Positions 8,132 to 17,216 of a stretch of DNA of 64,000 nucleotides are shown one piece after another. Numbering within the stretch: position 1 is the stretch's first letter; every line of letters starts with the position of its first letter. The notes under the pieces are model-generated. The model had not been told where the DNA came from, ran no database searches, and was given only the letters and a program-made list of their open reading frames with translations. This DNA comes from Thalassobacillus sp. CUG 92003 (GTDB lineage Bacteria > Bacillota > Bacilli > Bacillales > Halobacillaceae), in assembly GCF_013618635.1 (NCBI RefSeq), contig NZ_JABLSJ010000002.1, positions 62,001-126,000 on the forward strand, written 5' to 3'. Both the position numbers and the translations under genes were made by a program.

Positions 8132-8974
8132 CTATTTTTTGTTGCGGTATAAATACATGGTAAGCGGCGCAAAGATGATTGTGAAAATGAATGAAGCCAG
8201 AAGGACCCACCCGATTTGTTCAAAGGTCACGGCGTCATGCATAAACCCGCGGACCGCTGTCACCAAAAGGGAAATGGGGTTAATATCAACGAAGCCTTCT
8301 AGCCATGATGGCAGTGTTTCGGGTTCCACAAACACATTGCTTACGAATGTAATAGGGAAGAGGACCATCATACTCACCATCATGAGCGATTTTTCTGAGC
8401 GCATAATCAGCCCGAGTGTTGTCCAGACCCACGATAAACTGAACGAGAATACTAATATTAATGCGACAGCTCCAATGACGCCGGGGAAACCGCCTTCTGG
8501 CCGAAATCCGAGTATCAGTCCGAGCACAATCATGATGGTCGATGCCATCGAATACCGCACCGTATCGACAAGCAACGCTCCGACTAGCGCTGAAGGGAGC
8601 CATATCGGCAAGGTGCGGAAGCGATCAAAGATACCTTTTCGAATGTCGTTGTTCAAATCGATGCCGGTGTACATCGTGATTTGCGAAACGGTCATGACGA
8701 GTATGCCGGGCAGCAGGAATTGCAAATAATCGCTTGTGGATCCGGCGATGGCACCGCCAAAGAGATACGTGAACATAAGTAAGAAAATAATGGGAAACAC
8801 GGTCACATCAAACAACTGCTCCGGTACATGCTTAATGCGCAGCAAGGCACGTGAAGCAAACGTGAAAGACGAGGACAACCCATTTGGCCGGCTAGGACGC
8901 TCACTTGATGCAATCGCGTCGATCAATTGTCCATTCGCGCCGCCTTGTTTATTTGTCTCAAATGATTGTGTCAC
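8132..8974 (-). CDS. ABC-2 permease, DrrB-like
   Basis: The 280-residue permease has a cytoplasmic N-terminus of about 45 residues and six transmembrane helices. It carries DrrB/NodJ-type sequence such as [19 protein letters not shown] around residues 107-125 and [34 protein letters not shown]. Its start overlaps the upstream ATPase stop by 4 nt (ATGA), so the two subunits are translationally coupled. The family exports hydrophobic drugs or lipids. The actual substrate is unknown. Confidence 0.9.
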   Translation of the reverse strand: MTQSFETNKQGGANGQLIDAIASSERPSRPNGLSSSFTFASRALLRIKHVPEQLFDVTVFPIIFLLMFTYLFGGAIAGSTSDYLQFLLPGILVMTVSQITMYTGIDLNNDIRKGIFDRFRTLPIWLPSALVGALLVDTVRYSMASTIMIVLGLILGFRPEGGFPGVIGAVALILVFSFSLSWVWTTLGLIMRSEKSLMMVSMMVLFPITFVSNVFVEPETLPSWLEGFVDINPISLLVTAVRGFMHDAVTFEQIGWVLLASFIFTIIFAPLTMYLYRNKK

Positions 8975-9957
8975 CGTGTTACCCCCTCTTCATGAGCGGC
9001 ATTCTCTTCTACTGGCTGGCCTGTCAGCGTCAAGAATACTTCATCAAGACTGGGCTGGCCGAGTGAAAAAGTCGTCATGCGAATGTTTTCCTTCTGCAGC
9101 TCTCCGAGTGCTTCAGCCACAACCGATGGGTCTAAGACTTGCGCGGTAAGCGAGGCAGGGTCGGAACCGGGACGGACCGAATCGTCCAGTTTTTGTGTAA
9201 GCACTTCGATCGCTTTGTCACGGTCCTGCTGATCGAAAAGGGACACATGTAACGTGCTCATTCCGACAGAGGCCTTCAGTTCACTGCTCGTGCCTTCTGC
9301 AATGATCTTTCCGTGATTGATGACAGCTATGCGATCGGCCAATTGATCGGCTTCCTCCAAATACTGCGTCGTCAGCAATACAGTGGTCCCTGCATTGACG
9401 AGGGCACGAATAATATCCCACACTTGATTTCGGCTGCGCGGGTCCAGCCCCGTGGTCGGTTCATCCAGGAAAAGCAGATCCGGCGTCACCACGATACTGG
9501 CAGCGATATCAATTCTGCGGCGCATGCCGCCTGAGTAGTTCTTCACTTGCTTTTTTGCTGCATCTGCAAGGCTGAAGGCGTGCAGCAATTCGTTAGCGCG
9601 CGCTTTCGCCTGTTTGCGGGAGTAGCCCATCAACCTGGAGATCATGATGAGGTTTTCGATCCCCGTTAAATCCTCATCAATCGAAGCATACTGCCCGGTC
9701 AAACTGATGCGGCTCTTGATGGCAGCGGTTTCTGACACAAGATCGTGTCCAAAAATTTGCGCATGCCCCTCATCCGGCTGCAGCAAGGTTGCCAGCATAC
9801 GGATCGTAGTTGTTTTCCCTGCCCCATTGGGACCTAGGAAGCCATAGACGGATCCTTTTTTTATCGATAAATCCACACCATCAACGGCGCGGTCTTTTCC
9901 AAAAACTTTCACAAGGCCTTTCGCCTCGATTGCCATCGTTTGTTTCGTGTCATCCAT
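8971..9957 (-). CDS. Daunorubicin-resistance-type ABC ATPase (DrrA-like)
   Basis: The protein has Walker [10 protein letters not shown] near residue 43, signature YSGGMRRR near residue 141 and Walker [18 protein letters not shown] near residue 162. The long C-terminal extension ending in [17 protein letters not shown] carries the DEVFL motif typical of the DrrA family. The ATG at 9957 has the AGAGG ribosome site 9 nt away; the ATG at 9966 is too close to it. It is the first gene of a two-gene exporter operon. Confidence 0.92.
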   Translation of the reverse strand: MDDTKQTMAIEAKGLVKVFGKDRAVDGVDLSIKKGSVYGFLGPNGAGKTTTIRMLATLLQPDEGHAQIFGHDLVSETAAIKSRISLTGQYASIDEDLTGIENLIMISRLMGYSRKQAKARANELLHAFSLADAAKKQVKNYSGGMRRRIDIAASIVVTPDLLFLDEPTTGLDPRSRNQVWDIIRALVNAGTTVLLTTQYLEEADQLADRIAVINHGKIIAEGTSSELKASVGMSTLHVSLFDQQDRDKAIEVLTQKLDDSVRPGSDPASLTAQVLDPSVVAEALGELQKENIRMTTFSLGQPSLDEVFLTLTGQPVEENAAHEEGVTR

Positions 9958-10095
9958 ATTTCTCATCCTCTAGTCATTTAGGTTGGGTAGATCGTTATAG
10001 AGTAAGCATACTGGAAAAATCAACAAATGAACAGTCTTGTTATTTCAGTGGGGCCCCCTTCCTGGATTCAGCTGTCACGGCGAGTGTCTTCTAGC

Positions 10096-10210
10096 GTTTA
10101 TGCGGCAAAATTAAATTATATGCGGCGAAATCCGGATTTATGCGGCAAACTCGAAATTTATGCGCGATTTTCTTAATTTATGAGGCAAAAGCTACTTTTT
10201 ATGCGGAACT
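10096..10210. repeat. Two-turn intergenic array, core TTTATGCGGCAAA
   Basis: Cores of the form TATGCGGC recur at 10099, 10119, 10139, 10159 (TATGCGCG), 10179 (TATGAGGC) and 10200, with spacing of 20, 20, 20, 20 and 21 bp. The DNA between cores is variable and AT-rich. The array lies between the divergent drrA-like and LysM genes and encodes nothing credible. Confidence 0.85.
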
Positions 10211-10386
10211 CGACAAGAAGCTTAATTTTTCCCGCTCAATCTGAAACCATTCGAAAAATCTTCCCGTCAAATGAGTAAACAACATAATTGAGAAACAATG
10301 AAGCGAAAGGAGGGCTATCAGCAAGCACCCGGCATTGAAAATCAACCGTAGAGAAAATATTTCACATTACCAAGGAGGGGAAAATC

Positions 10387-10956
10387 ATGAAAAAAACAAT
10401 GTATCTTGCACCGGTTATTGCTTTAGGGATGACGTTAGGTATAGGCGCTGGCAACGTGTCAGCTGAGAAGACGGCCGTCACTGTTGAAAAAGGGGATACC
10501 CTTTGGAGCATCGCCCAGCAGCATGAAGGTGTAACGGTCAATGATTTATATGAATGGAACCCTGGTATTGAGGCAAATGCGTTGCAAGTCGGTTCGGAAA
10601 TTACGGTGAACATGGGTGATAACTCAGATGACAACAACACACCACATGAAGAATTCCACACTGTCACACCGGGCAGCACGCTCACTAGCATCGCAAATCT
10701 TCACGCAGGCGTGACATTAGATGATCTCTACGAACTGAACCCTGGCATTGATGCCCGAAATCTACAAATTGGTTCTGAGGTCAGAGTCAGCCCGGGCGAA
10801 GGATCCAGTAAAGATTATCATACCGTTAGACCAGGCAACACCTTAACCAGCATTGCCAATCTTCATGCAGGTGTAACGCTTGATGATTTATATGAGTTGA
10901 ATCCAGATATCGATCCTCGTAACCTGCAAATTGGGTCAGAGGTAAGAGTAAAATAA
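10387..10956 (+). CDS. Secreted triple-LysM cell-wall-binding protein
   Basis: A Sec signal peptide (residues 1-26, cleavage after VSA) precedes three LysM modules at about 30-76, 94-139 and 147-189. The second and third are nearly identical (LTSIANLHAGVTLDDLYELNP), which indicates a recent internal duplication. Acidic Asp/Asn-rich linkers separate modules one and two. The protein has no catalytic domain, so it probably decorates peptidoglycan. AAGGAGGGG lies 6 nt before the ATG. Confidence 0.9.
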   Translation: MKKTMYLAPVIALGMTLGIGAGNVSAEKTAVTVEKGDTLWSIAQQHEGVTVNDLYEWNPGIEANALQVGSEITVNMGDNSDDNNTPHEEFHTVTPGSTLTSIANLHAGVTLDDLYELNPGIDARNLQIGSEVRVSPGEGSSKDYHTVRPGNTLTSIANLHAGVTLDDLYELNPDIDPRNLQIGSEVRVK

Positions 10957-10962
10957 ACGATA

Positions 10963-11009
10963 GAAAAAGCTTGCTTCGTCGATTACACCGGCGAAGCAAG
11001 CTTTTTTTT
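10963..11009. terminator. Bidirectional terminator
   Basis: AAAAGCTTGCTTCG pairs perfectly with CGAAGCAAGCTTTT and is followed by T8. It separates the LysM gene from the converging membrane permease gene. Confidence 0.93.
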
Positions 11010-11703
11010 ACTTCATTTTGACGGTAACGTTTCTCGTCAACAGTCGAACGAGCCAGAACGTACCTGTTAATAACAGAAGGGTAACGATAAAGGAAAAAGC
11101 GATCGAGATGTCCGCGGCGTTTACATTGAAAAAGGTGAGCCACGGCTCGCTCATATCACCTTCCCAAAATAAATCAGATAGTGAAACGATCACCATGGCG
11201 AGCACGATGTGACCTAACCCGATTAGCCAGCCTGAGCGGTAGATTCCTGCCCCGACCAGCCATCCTGCAGCAAAGTATACCAGGACATTCAAGAAGAACG
11301 AGAACATGATGAGCGGCAAGGACGCCTCATCGTTTAACATGTGCACGGTGATCTGAGATCCCGTGAGTAGATGCTGGAACCCTGAGATGATACTGGCAAT
11401 TATACTTAAAGCTAGAGACAGGGCAATGGCAGCCAGTGCTGAACCGTAAAAATAATCGCGTCGTGTAATCCCTTGCCGGACGTAGAAAGTGAGAAATACG
11501 GCAGGTGACATAATGCCAAGGATCAGCATAAAGATTTTAGACGGTTGAAAGGCAAAGGGAAAGAAGCTGATTTGATTTTGATCGACCACCATACGAAAGA
11601 CCACATAGATGATACATACTGTTGAAAGGAACCAGGCTGCCCATTTGCCCTGAACGAGAAACAAATCGAGCGATAGTTTCGAGGTGTTTTGCTTCGTATT
11701 CAT
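11008..11703 (-). CDS. Membrane permease component of a YtrAB-like ABC transporter
   Basis: The 231-residue protein has six hydrophobic segments (about 15-34, 48-68, 82-104, 125-150, 155-176 and 190-215) and no soluble domain. It follows the ATPase gene by 2 nt, which places it as the membrane subunit of that transporter. Sequence identity to known permeases is not obvious by eye, so the assignment rests mainly on operon position and topology. Operons of this type in Firmicutes are induced by cell-wall-active compounds. Confidence 0.75.
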   Translation of the reverse strand: MNTKQNTSKLSLDLFLVQGKWAAWFLSTVCIIYVVFRMVVDQNQISFFPFAFQPSKIFMLILGIMSPAVFLTFYVRQGITRRDYFYGSALAAIALSLALSIIASIISGFQHLLTGSQITVHMLNDEASLPLIMFSFFLNVLVYFAAGWLVGAGIYRSGWLIGLGHIVLAMVIVSLSDLFWEGDMSEPWLTFFNVNAADISIAFSFIVTLLLLTGTFWLVRLLTRNVTVKMK

Positions 11704-11705
11704 CT

Positions 11706-12578
11706 CTATTCCCCCTCCCGTGTTAAATGAATAAATAAATCCTGAAGCGACACGGGGCCGATCTCAAGGCCTTTTTCCCTTGCTTCCTGTCGCTTCGCAT
11801 CCGACAGTTCCCCGTAAATCATGACCGATTTAGTGCCGCCTAGCTGCTGTTCATTCAGCTTCTTCATATCATGGACAAAACCATCTACCACATCTGCGCC
11901 TCCGGTAATGGCTGCGCCTCTGTTAAGAAGCTCGTCATAAGGTTCATGCAGCACGAGCCGCCCTTTATCAATAATGACAACCTGATCAAATAAGTAATCC
12001 ATTTCCGAGACTAAATGGGTGGACAAGATGATGGTGCGCGGATGAGACGCTTGTTCTTCTAACACTTCCTGATAAAAGATTTCGCGCGTGGGAGCGTCCA
12101 TACCTAAATACGCCTCATCGAAAATTGTGATAGGGGAGCGGCTGGCTAATCCGATGGTCACATTAAGCGCAGACTGCATTCCGCTTGAGAGCTTTTTAAC
12201 AGGTTTGTCAAAAGGCAGATTGAAGCGTTTGGCAAGTCTGTGGGCATAATCTGTATCAAAATAAGGGCGATAGCGTTCGGCTGTTTCGATGAACGCTTTC
12301 ACTTTTTCTTGCTCCTCCCTGTAATCAACCTCGTATACAAAGGCTACTTGCGACATGATGCCGGCATGTTCAAACGGTTCTTCTCCTCCCACTCGAATCG
12401 AGCCCGAGGAAGGCTTCATAAAAGAAGCCAGCAAGGAAAGAAGCGTAGTCTTTCCTGCGCCGTTACGGCCAATCACACCGTACGTTTTGCCGCTTTCCAT
12501 GTGAACCGTTACATCATTGAGGGCTTCAAATCTTCCGTAATGCAAGGCGACATTGTGCATATCAATATCAAGCATCAT
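11706..12578 (-). CDS. ABC transporter ATPase (YtrB-like)
   Basis: The protein has Walker A GRNGAGKTT near residue 36 and a signature reading LSSGMQSALN instead of LSGGQ. Walker B is ITIFDEAYLGMDAPTR, where the usual Pro after the catalytic Glu is replaced by Ala-Tyr. This degenerate pattern and the ~290-residue length match YtrB-type ATPases. The frame extends to a GTG at 12587, but AAAGGACG is best placed for the ATG at 12578. Its start overlaps the end of the GntR gene, so translation is coupled. Confidence 0.87.
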   Translation of the reverse strand: MMLDIDMHNVALHYGRFEALNDVTVHMESGKTYGVIGRNGAGKTTLLSLLASFMKPSSGSIRVGGEEPFEHAGIMSQVAFVYEVDYREEQEKVKAFIETAERYRPYFDTDYAHRLAKRFNLPFDKPVKKLSSGMQSALNVTIGLASRSPITIFDEAYLGMDAPTREIFYQEVLEEQASHPRTIILSTHLVSEMDYLFDQVVIIDKGRLVLHEPYDELLNRGAAITGGADVVDGFVHDMKKLNEQQLGGTKSVMIYGELSDAKRQEAREKGLEIGPVSLQDLFIHLTREGE

Positions 12579-12951
12579 AGGGATCACGTCCTTTTACTTG
12601 TTTAATAATGGCCTTCATTTCCTCTTCGGTAATACCCAATTTATCTGCTTCCTGGATCATCGGCAGCACGTATTCATCGGCAAATTCGTCCTTCCGTTTT
12701 TGCAGCAATTTCTTCTTTGCCCCCTCGGCAACAAACATCCCAACACCCCGCTTTTTGAAAATAATACCTGCGTCGGCCAATAAGTTGATCCCTTTGGCCA
12801 CGGTTAAATGGTTGACTTTATAAAAGTTGACCAATTGAGTGGTCGAGGGCACTTGATCACCTTCTTTCAGCTGATCATTCACGATTTGGTCCTCAATCCT
12901 GTCTTTAATCTGTAAGAAGATCGGTTTACTTTCATCAAACGATTGCTTCAC
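12568..12951 (-). CDS. GntR-family repressor (YtrA subfamily)
   Basis: This 127-residue protein consists of a winged-helix GntR domain (residues 8-75: PIFLQIKDRIEDQIVNDQLKEGDQVPSTTQL) and a short C-terminal dimerisation helix pair. That short form defines the YtrA subfamily. The start is GTG after AAGGTGGTG. It leads the operon with the ATPase and permease. Upstream there are two dyads, one fitting the GT-TA...TA-AC spacing of YtrA operators, so negative autoregulation is likely. Confidence 0.9.
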   Translation of the reverse strand: MKQSFDESKPIFLQIKDRIEDQIVNDQLKEGDQVPSTTQLVNFYKVNHLTVAKGINLLADAGIIFKKRGVGMFVAEGAKKKLLQKRKDEFADEYVLPMIQEADKLGITEEEMKAIIKQVKGRDPYDA

Positions 12952-12969
12952 CAGGTCACCACCACCTTA

Positions 12970-13008
12970 CGTATAAGCTTATACGGTTATATAGTTATGT
13001 ATATAACC
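12970..13008. promoter_or_regulatory. YtrA-type operator dyads
   Basis: CGTATAAGCTTATACG (12970-12985) is a perfect 16-bp palindrome. It is followed directly by GGTTATAT..ATATAACC (12985-13008). Both lie in the promoter region just upstream of the GntR gene. Confidence 0.75.
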
Positions 13009-13040
13009 ATAATGCTATTTCTGTGATTTGTCAACACAAT

Positions 13041-13080
13041 AAAAAAACGGCTGCTTTCCGGCGCAGACTTCAGCGCCGTT
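13041..13080 (-). terminator. Terminator-like hairpin upstream of the GntR promoter
   Basis: On the minus strand AACGGC pairs with GCCGTT, followed by T7. No minus-strand gene ends here, so it may block read-through into the ytrA-like promoter. Confidence 0.6.
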
Positions 13081-13090
13081 ATTCAATCAT

Positions 13091-13182
13091 ATATCAGTCT
13101 AATTCATGAGATATCGGTCCAGCTCAGGCGTTTATCAGTCAGAACGATACGTATATCGGTCTAATTGAAAATATATCGGCCG
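13091..13182. repeat. Two-turn intergenic array, core ATATCGGTC/ATATCAGTC
   Basis: The TATC of each core starts at 13092, 13112, 13133, 13154 and 13174, giving spacings of 20, 21, 21 and 20 bp. The same core family reappears at the right edge of the window (63870 onward). The array lies between the divergent GntR and PadR genes. Confidence 0.85.
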
Positions 13183-13222
13183 GAAGTGTTTCCAGAATTC
13201 GGATTTGCTGATAAGCTATATG

Positions 13223-13248
13223 GTATAACAAGATACTTGGTGTTATAC
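13223..13248. promoter_or_regulatory. PadR operator candidate
   Basis: GTATAACA and TGTTATAC form an 8-bp inverted repeat with a 10-bp spacer, 17 bp upstream of the PadR start. The geometry suits autoregulation by the winged-helix dimer. Confidence 0.65.
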
Positions 13249-13264
13249 AAGGTAGGTGGAGAAC

Positions 13265-13588
13265 GTGTCCCTGCGCAGTCAATTGTTAAAAGGGATTTTA
13301 GAAGGGTGCATTCTGTCTGTGATCTCCCGTCAGAGTGTGTACGGTTATGAACTCTCATTGAAGCTGCACGATTATGGGCTTTCTGTTAGTGAAGGGTCGA
13401 TTTACCCTGTATTATTGCGGTTGCAAAAAGAAAAATGGATTCAGGGTGAAATGAAGCCGTCCCCGAGCGGACCCAATCGCAAGTATTATGAACTTACTGA
13501 GCAAGGCGAAGCGGCATTAGCAGAATTCAAGTCAAATTGGGAAGGCATCAAAAAGCCGGTCGATGCTTTACTGGAAGAGGAGAGATGA
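13265..13588 (+). CDS. PadR-family transcriptional regulator
   Basis: The ~107-residue protein is a single PadR winged helix. LLKGILEGCILSVISRQSVYGYELSLKL is followed by VSEGSIYPVLLRLQKEKWI and a wing with PNRKYYELTEQGEAAL. The GTG at 13265 is preferred over the one at 13256, which lies within AGGTAGGTGG. It overlaps or abuts the next gene (ATGA at 13585-13588). The downstream product is a membrane protein, and this PadR-plus-membrane-protein pairing is common in Firmicutes. Confidence 0.9.
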   Translation: MSLRSQLLKGILEGCILSVISRQSVYGYELSLKLHDYGLSVSEGSIYPVLLRLQKEKWIQGEMKPSPSGPNRKYYELTEQGEAALAEFKSNWEGIKKPVDALLEEER

Positions 13589-13590
13589 AC

Positions 13591-14271
13591 ATGAGTGCCG
13601 AGGAACTCGTAGAGTTGAATAACCAAAAACGCGACATGCTTAATCAAGTAAATGTGTCCTATTATGAGGATATGCTTGTTTACATCCGCCTGTCCTATGA
13701 TAAGTCGGATGAAGAGTCAGAAGAAATTTTAATGGAACTGCTGGACCATTTACTAGAGGCGCAAGCAGCAGGCAAAACCGCAGAAGAGGTTTTTGGAAAT
13801 CATCCTAAGCACTATGCGGATGAAATTTGCGGGGAGCTGCCAAAGATGGTGACCAAGAAACGAACCCTGTATATCCTGATGAGCCTGTTTTATTTCGTGG
13901 GCGTCAGTGCGGCTGTTTATGGTCTCTTTGATCTTATCCGATATTATCTGTTTAATGTGGGAGACGACGTCCTAACCATTAACAGTGGAACAGCTGTTGT
14001 TAACACCATGCTTTCATTGCCGATTGCATTTTTTTTCATAAATGGGCTCATTCGTTATTTACGCTGGTCCTGTTTCAAACAGATCTCTAAGGTCTTGGAA
14101 TCCGTGATATTTGGTCTTCATGGTGCCGTGAGCTTTAGCGTGTTTTTCGTATTGATTTACTTCATGCCCACCTTTGGACCATCGATTGACGTTCCGATTT
14201 ATGTGACGTTTTTGCTTGGTATGGCTTTGTGTCTGCTAGGGTACCTGACATTAAAAGCCATTTCTAAATAA
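13591..14271 (+). CDS. DUF1129-like membrane protein, partner of PadR
   Basis: The N-terminal ~85 residues are soluble and helical (YYEDMLVYIRLSYDKSDEESEEILMELLDHLLEAQ..GKTAEEVFGNHPKHYADEI), a pattern seen in DUF1129/DUF1700-type proteins. Four to six transmembrane helices follow. The upstream ATG at 13585 overlaps the PadR stop; the ATG at 13591 has better spacing from GAGGAG. The pair is probably autoregulated as a unit. Function unknown; roles in envelope stress are reported for related pairs but cannot be shown here. Confidence 0.8.
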   Translation: MSAEELVELNNQKRDMLNQVNVSYYEDMLVYIRLSYDKSDEESEEILMELLDHLLEAQAAGKTAEEVFGNHPKHYADEICGELPKMVTKKRTLYILMSLFYFVGVSAAVYGLFDLIRYYLFNVGDDVLTINSGTAVVNTMLSLPIAFFFINGLIRYLRWSCFKQISKVLESVIFGLHGAVSFSVFFVLIYFMPTFGPSIDVPIYVTFLLGMALCLLGYLTLKAISK

Positions 14272-14297
14272 TCAGTGTGTGAATGGAAGGTTAGGTG

Positions 14298-15101
14298 ATG
14301 ACCATGAATGTTGAACTTGCAATGCCTCATCGTTTGTTACGCCCGTGGATTGAATGCTATTGGCATGTAGAGTTGGATAGGGGTGGGGTCAAGAAAACGG
14401 AAACGATTCTCCCCAACGGAAAAATTGAATTGATCTTTGCTTTGGAGGGGAACTACCACGTCCTGAATCGCAACAGCCCCCGGGTGAAGCATGCCTGGTT
14501 ATCAGGTCTTCACCACACCCCTCTACATATTGAATATAGCGGAAAATCACGATTATATGGCATTCGTTTTCGCCCGCATGGCATCTTTCCATTTTTTGAT
14601 ATCCCTATCCATGAAACAGTGAATCAGGTGGAGAATCTTGAATATTTCTGGGGCGCATTGCAGGGGGAAATGTTCGAAGCGTTGTGCTCAGCGCCTGATA
14701 TGCACCACATCTTTAACATGTTCGACTATTTTTTATTGGACAAAATTTCAGAGCGAAAGACCAGGCATCAGCGTTGTATTAGCTATTTTGTCAATCAGGT
14801 TTGTCAAGACCCCACCTTGTCCATACCACAGGTAGCAGCCGCCTTAGGTTTTACGCAACGTCATATGAACCGGTTGATTAAAGATCATATTGGACTGCCG
14901 CCAAAGTTGTTAGCTCAAATCTATCGTTTCGAGCAGTCATTTTCCTGTTTGTATCAACATCCCATCGATGATCTTCCTGATTTGACCCCCTCGCTCGGTT
15001 TCTATGATCAGTCGCACTTCATCAAAGAATTCAAGCGTTTCTCCGGTATGACGCCACGCGAATATAAGAAAAACGCATTCGAAGCTGAGAATTTTCTTTA
15101 G
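14298..15101 (+). CDS. AraC-family regulator with DUF6597-like sensor domain
   Basis: Residues 1-150 form an N-terminal domain starting LLRPWIECYWHVEL, with the TILPNGKIELIFAL and RLYGIRFRPHGIFPFF motifs typical of DUF6597 AraC proteins. The C-terminal AraC HTH pair spans about 160-262, with second-HTH motif LGFYDQSHFIKEFKRFSGMTPREYKK. The frame begins with overlapping GTG and ATG codons (14295, 14298, 14304) after AAGGTTAGG. It is about 24 nt from the preceding gene and could be co-transcribed with it. The ligand and target are unknown. Confidence 0.85.
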   Translation: MTMNVELAMPHRLLRPWIECYWHVELDRGGVKKTETILPNGKIELIFALEGNYHVLNRNSPRVKHAWLSGLHHTPLHIEYSGKSRLYGIRFRPHGIFPFFDIPIHETVNQVENLEYFWGALQGEMFEALCSAPDMHHIFNMFDYFLLDKISERKTRHQRCISYFVNQVCQDPTLSIPQVAAALGFTQRHMNRLIKDHIGLPPKLLAQIYRFEQSFSCLYQHPIDDLPDLTPSLGFYDQSHFIKEFKRFSGMTPREYKKNAFEAENFL

Positions 15102-15191
15102 TGTGGAGAAAAAATGTCCAATTTTTACAATACGTGCGTGTCTGTTACCGCTATACTAAAGCTATTCGAGTAAGGGGAAGGGGAGGGTTTG

Positions 15192-15605
15192 ATGGGACTG
15201 GAGCAATCAATCCAATCGATCAATTATTTCGCTGTATTAGCAGCGGCCTTGTCCGCGTTTATAATTGGCGGACTCTGGTATTCCGTTTTATTTGGCCGCG
15301 TTTGGATGAGAGAAAATGAGTTTGACGAAGCGCGTTTAAAGCAGAGTAAGATGGTTCCTATATTTGGAGGAGCGTTTGTATTATCTGTGCTGATCGCGTT
15401 TGTGTTGGCATTATTTCTGGGGCCGGAAAGAACTGCGTTGATGGGCTCGTCTGCCGGCTTTATGGTGGGACTCTTTTGGGTAGCTGCGGCGTTAGGCATC
15501 ACCTATTTATTTGAACGGAAATCGTTCACGTTATTCTGGATTAATGCGGGCTACCACATCCTAACGTTTACGCTCATGGGCCTGATTTTAGGCGTTTGGA
15601 GGTAA
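15192..15605 (+). CDS. DUF1761 membrane protein
   Basis: The 137-residue protein has four transmembrane helices (about 10-30, 52-74, 80-103 and 115-136). It carries the DUF1761 hallmark GGLWYSVLFGRVWMRENEFDE after helix one. The ATG at 15192 follows AAGGGGAGGG; the TTG at 15189 is less likely. Function unknown. Confidence 0.85.
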   Translation: MGLEQSIQSINYFAVLAAALSAFIIGGLWYSVLFGRVWMRENEFDEARLKQSKMVPIFGGAFVLSVLIAFVLALFLGPERTALMGSSAGFMVGLFWVAAALGITYLFERKSFTLFWINAGYHILTFTLMGLILGVWR

Positions 15606-15681
15606 GTGAAGATCGCTTTCCACTTTCATCCCTTTTTGATGGGGCTTGTTTCTTTAAAAAAAATAAACAATGTTTTTTAAC

Positions 15682-15723
15682 AGAGCTATTCTTGAGCTAA
15701 TGCTGTCAGGATAGCTCTTTTTA
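15682..15723 (+). terminator. Terminator of the DUF1761 gene, overlapping the convergent gene
   Basis: AGAGCTAT (15682-15689) pairs with ATAGCTCT (15711-15718), then T5. The hairpin overlaps the last codons and stop of the convergent M20 gene. Confidence 0.75.
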
Positions 15724-16792
15724 ATATGGTAACGGCATCTGGTATGACGGATTGGTTAAACGTCATGTTCGGATGATGGAGCCCCGGCTTCAAATCACAG
15801 CCGATTCCGAGCATCGTCGCTTTGAGGTGCGGTCGTTTAATCGTATAAAAATGAAAGTCGTCGCCTCCGGGAGTCATAATCTCGGGTTTTAATTGTTCTG
15901 TTCCGACCGATGATTTGATAGCCTCTGCCATGATGGAACGTGCTTGCTCATCAATCACAGCCGCGGCTACATCGGATTCAATGTCCAGGTAGATCTCGTT
16001 CCCGTGATACGTTTGCAGGGCAGAGGTTATGTTATTCAGTTGGTCAGCCATTGTCTGCATAGCTGCATTCTGTTGGGCTCGGAGGTCCAGCGTGAAATCC
16101 GCTTTCCCCGGTATGATATTCGGCGTAGTGCCTCCCGCGTGAAATGAAGTGAGTTTAGCAGAATGAGAGATGGCAGGGTCCACCTCCATATGATGAAGCA
16201 TTTGGTTAAGTTCCGCCCCGACTTGGATGGCATTGACATTCAGATGAGGGCGTGCCCCGTGAGCATCTTCGCCATTGATGCTGCCTCGTATAAATCGCGC
16301 AGCCCCGTGTTGGATAGCAGGCGCGAATGTGCCATGACCCAGCTCTTGATACGGCCGTAAATGAAGCCCGAATAAATAAGCCGCATCGTCAACAATCCCT
16401 TTTTCCACCATTTTGAGCGCCCCGGTTGCCTGTTCCTCAGCAGGTTGGAAAATAAAACGGACCGTGCCATTCAACTCCTCCTGCTTGTCTGCCAATGCAA
16501 AAAATACCCCGATGACAATCGTCATGTAGGCGTCATGACCGCACGAATGATTAGCACAGAACGCCTCTTCAACTTCTTGCCATAAAGCATCCATATCAGC
16601 ACGAACCGCTACCACCGGTTCTCCCTCGAGGATTTCGGCCACCACGCCAGGACAATCCCCAAATGTTGTGATGTCGCACGAATAGCGTTCCAATGTTGCT
16701 GCGATATACTGGGTCGTCTCCCATTCATTCCAGCTGGTTTCCGGATGGCTATGCAAATGATGGAATATACGATCCAATGAAAGGTGCTCCAT
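15686..16792 (-). CDS. M20-family amidohydrolase/aminoacylase (AmhX-like)
   Basis: This 368-residue peptidase-fold enzyme has VRADMDALWQEV near residue 63, CANHSCGHDAYMTIVIG near 80, the metal-ligand/catalytic FQPAEEQATGALKMVEKG near 116, and the GIGCDLKPGLHHPNM C-terminal ligand. The lid domain (about 165-270) is typical of M20D aminoacylases. Length and order fit the B. subtilis AmhX group, which removes N-acyl or amide groups from amino-acid conjugates; the substrate is unproven. It is monocistronic and convergent with DUF1761. The ATG lies after AAGGAGAAGG. Confidence 0.87.
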   Translation of the reverse strand: MEHLSLDRIFHHLHSHPETSWNEWETTQYIAATLERYSCDITTFGDCPGVVAEILEGEPVVAVRADMDALWQEVEEAFCANHSCGHDAYMTIVIGVFFALADKQEELNGTVRFIFQPAEEQATGALKMVEKGIVDDAAYLFGLHLRPYQELGHGTFAPAIQHGAARFIRGSINGEDAHGARPHLNVNAIQVGAELNQMLHHMEVDPAISHSAKLTSFHAGGTTPNIIPGKADFTLDLRAQQNAAMQTMADQLNNITSALQTYHGNEIYLDIESDVAAAVIDEQARSIMAEAIKSSVGTEQLKPEIMTPGGDDFHFYTIKRPHLKATMLGIGCDLKPGLHHPNMTFNQSVIPDAVTILKRAILTALAQE

Positions 16793-16889
16793 ACTCCTTC
16801 TCCTTCGTGTTACAGGTTTACTTATGAAGATAACATACCCCAGCTTTATTTTATAACGTTTCCAGCTTCAAAAAAATTTCAGCTTAAAG

Positions 16890-16915
16890 GTTTAAGTTTT
16901 GAAAAGGGAAGGTAT
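16890..16915 (+). promoter_or_regulatory. SigB-like promoter candidate
   Basis: GTTTAA, 14 bp, AGGTAT resembles the general-stress consensus GTTTAA-N12-14-GGGTAT. It lies about 50 bp before the DUF378 gene. Confidence 0.45.
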
Positions 16916-16966
16916 ATAAAAACTATATAAAAGTTATACATTTTTTATAAAAGGAGTGGAGTTAGT

Positions 16967-17161
16967 ATGAAAGGTCTAAACACTGTAGCACTTTTATTAA
17001 TTATTATAGGTGGCTTGAATTGGTTGTTAGTCGGTTTGTTCCAATGGGACCTTGTCGGCGGTATTTTCGGAGGTATGGACAGCGCGATTGCACGTATCGT
17101 CTACGTTCTTGTGGGAATAGCAGCCATTTATTCACTGCGATTATTTAAACAAGTTGGATAA
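16967..17161 (+). CDS. DUF378 small membrane protein (YuzA-like)
   Basis: The 64-residue protein has two transmembrane helices. It carries the DUF378 signature: VALLLIIIGGLNWLLVGLF, then DLVGGIFGG and ARIVYVLVGIAAIY. AAGGAGTGG precedes the ATG. Upstream sequence resembles a SigB promoter, which would fit a stress-induced membrane protein. Molecular function unknown. Confidence 0.9.
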   Translation: MKGLNTVALLLIIIGGLNWLLVGLFQWDLVGGIFGGMDSAIARIVYVLVGIAAIYSLRLFKQVG

Positions 17162-17166
17162 GCAAA

Positions 17167-17208
17167 AAGAAGAGAGGGCAGTCCCAATACGGGGCTGCCC
17201 TCTCTTTT
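17167..17208. terminator. Bidirectional terminator
   Basis: AAGAGAGGGCAG pairs with CTGCCCTCTCTT, with flanking A and T runs. It serves the DUF378 gene and the converging MerR gene. Confidence 0.92.
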
Positions 17209-17216
17209 GAATAGGA

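Noticed and set aside
8127-8729. 200-residue plus-strand frame
   Set aside because: It is antisense to the DrrB-like permease and lacks domain or ribosome-site support.
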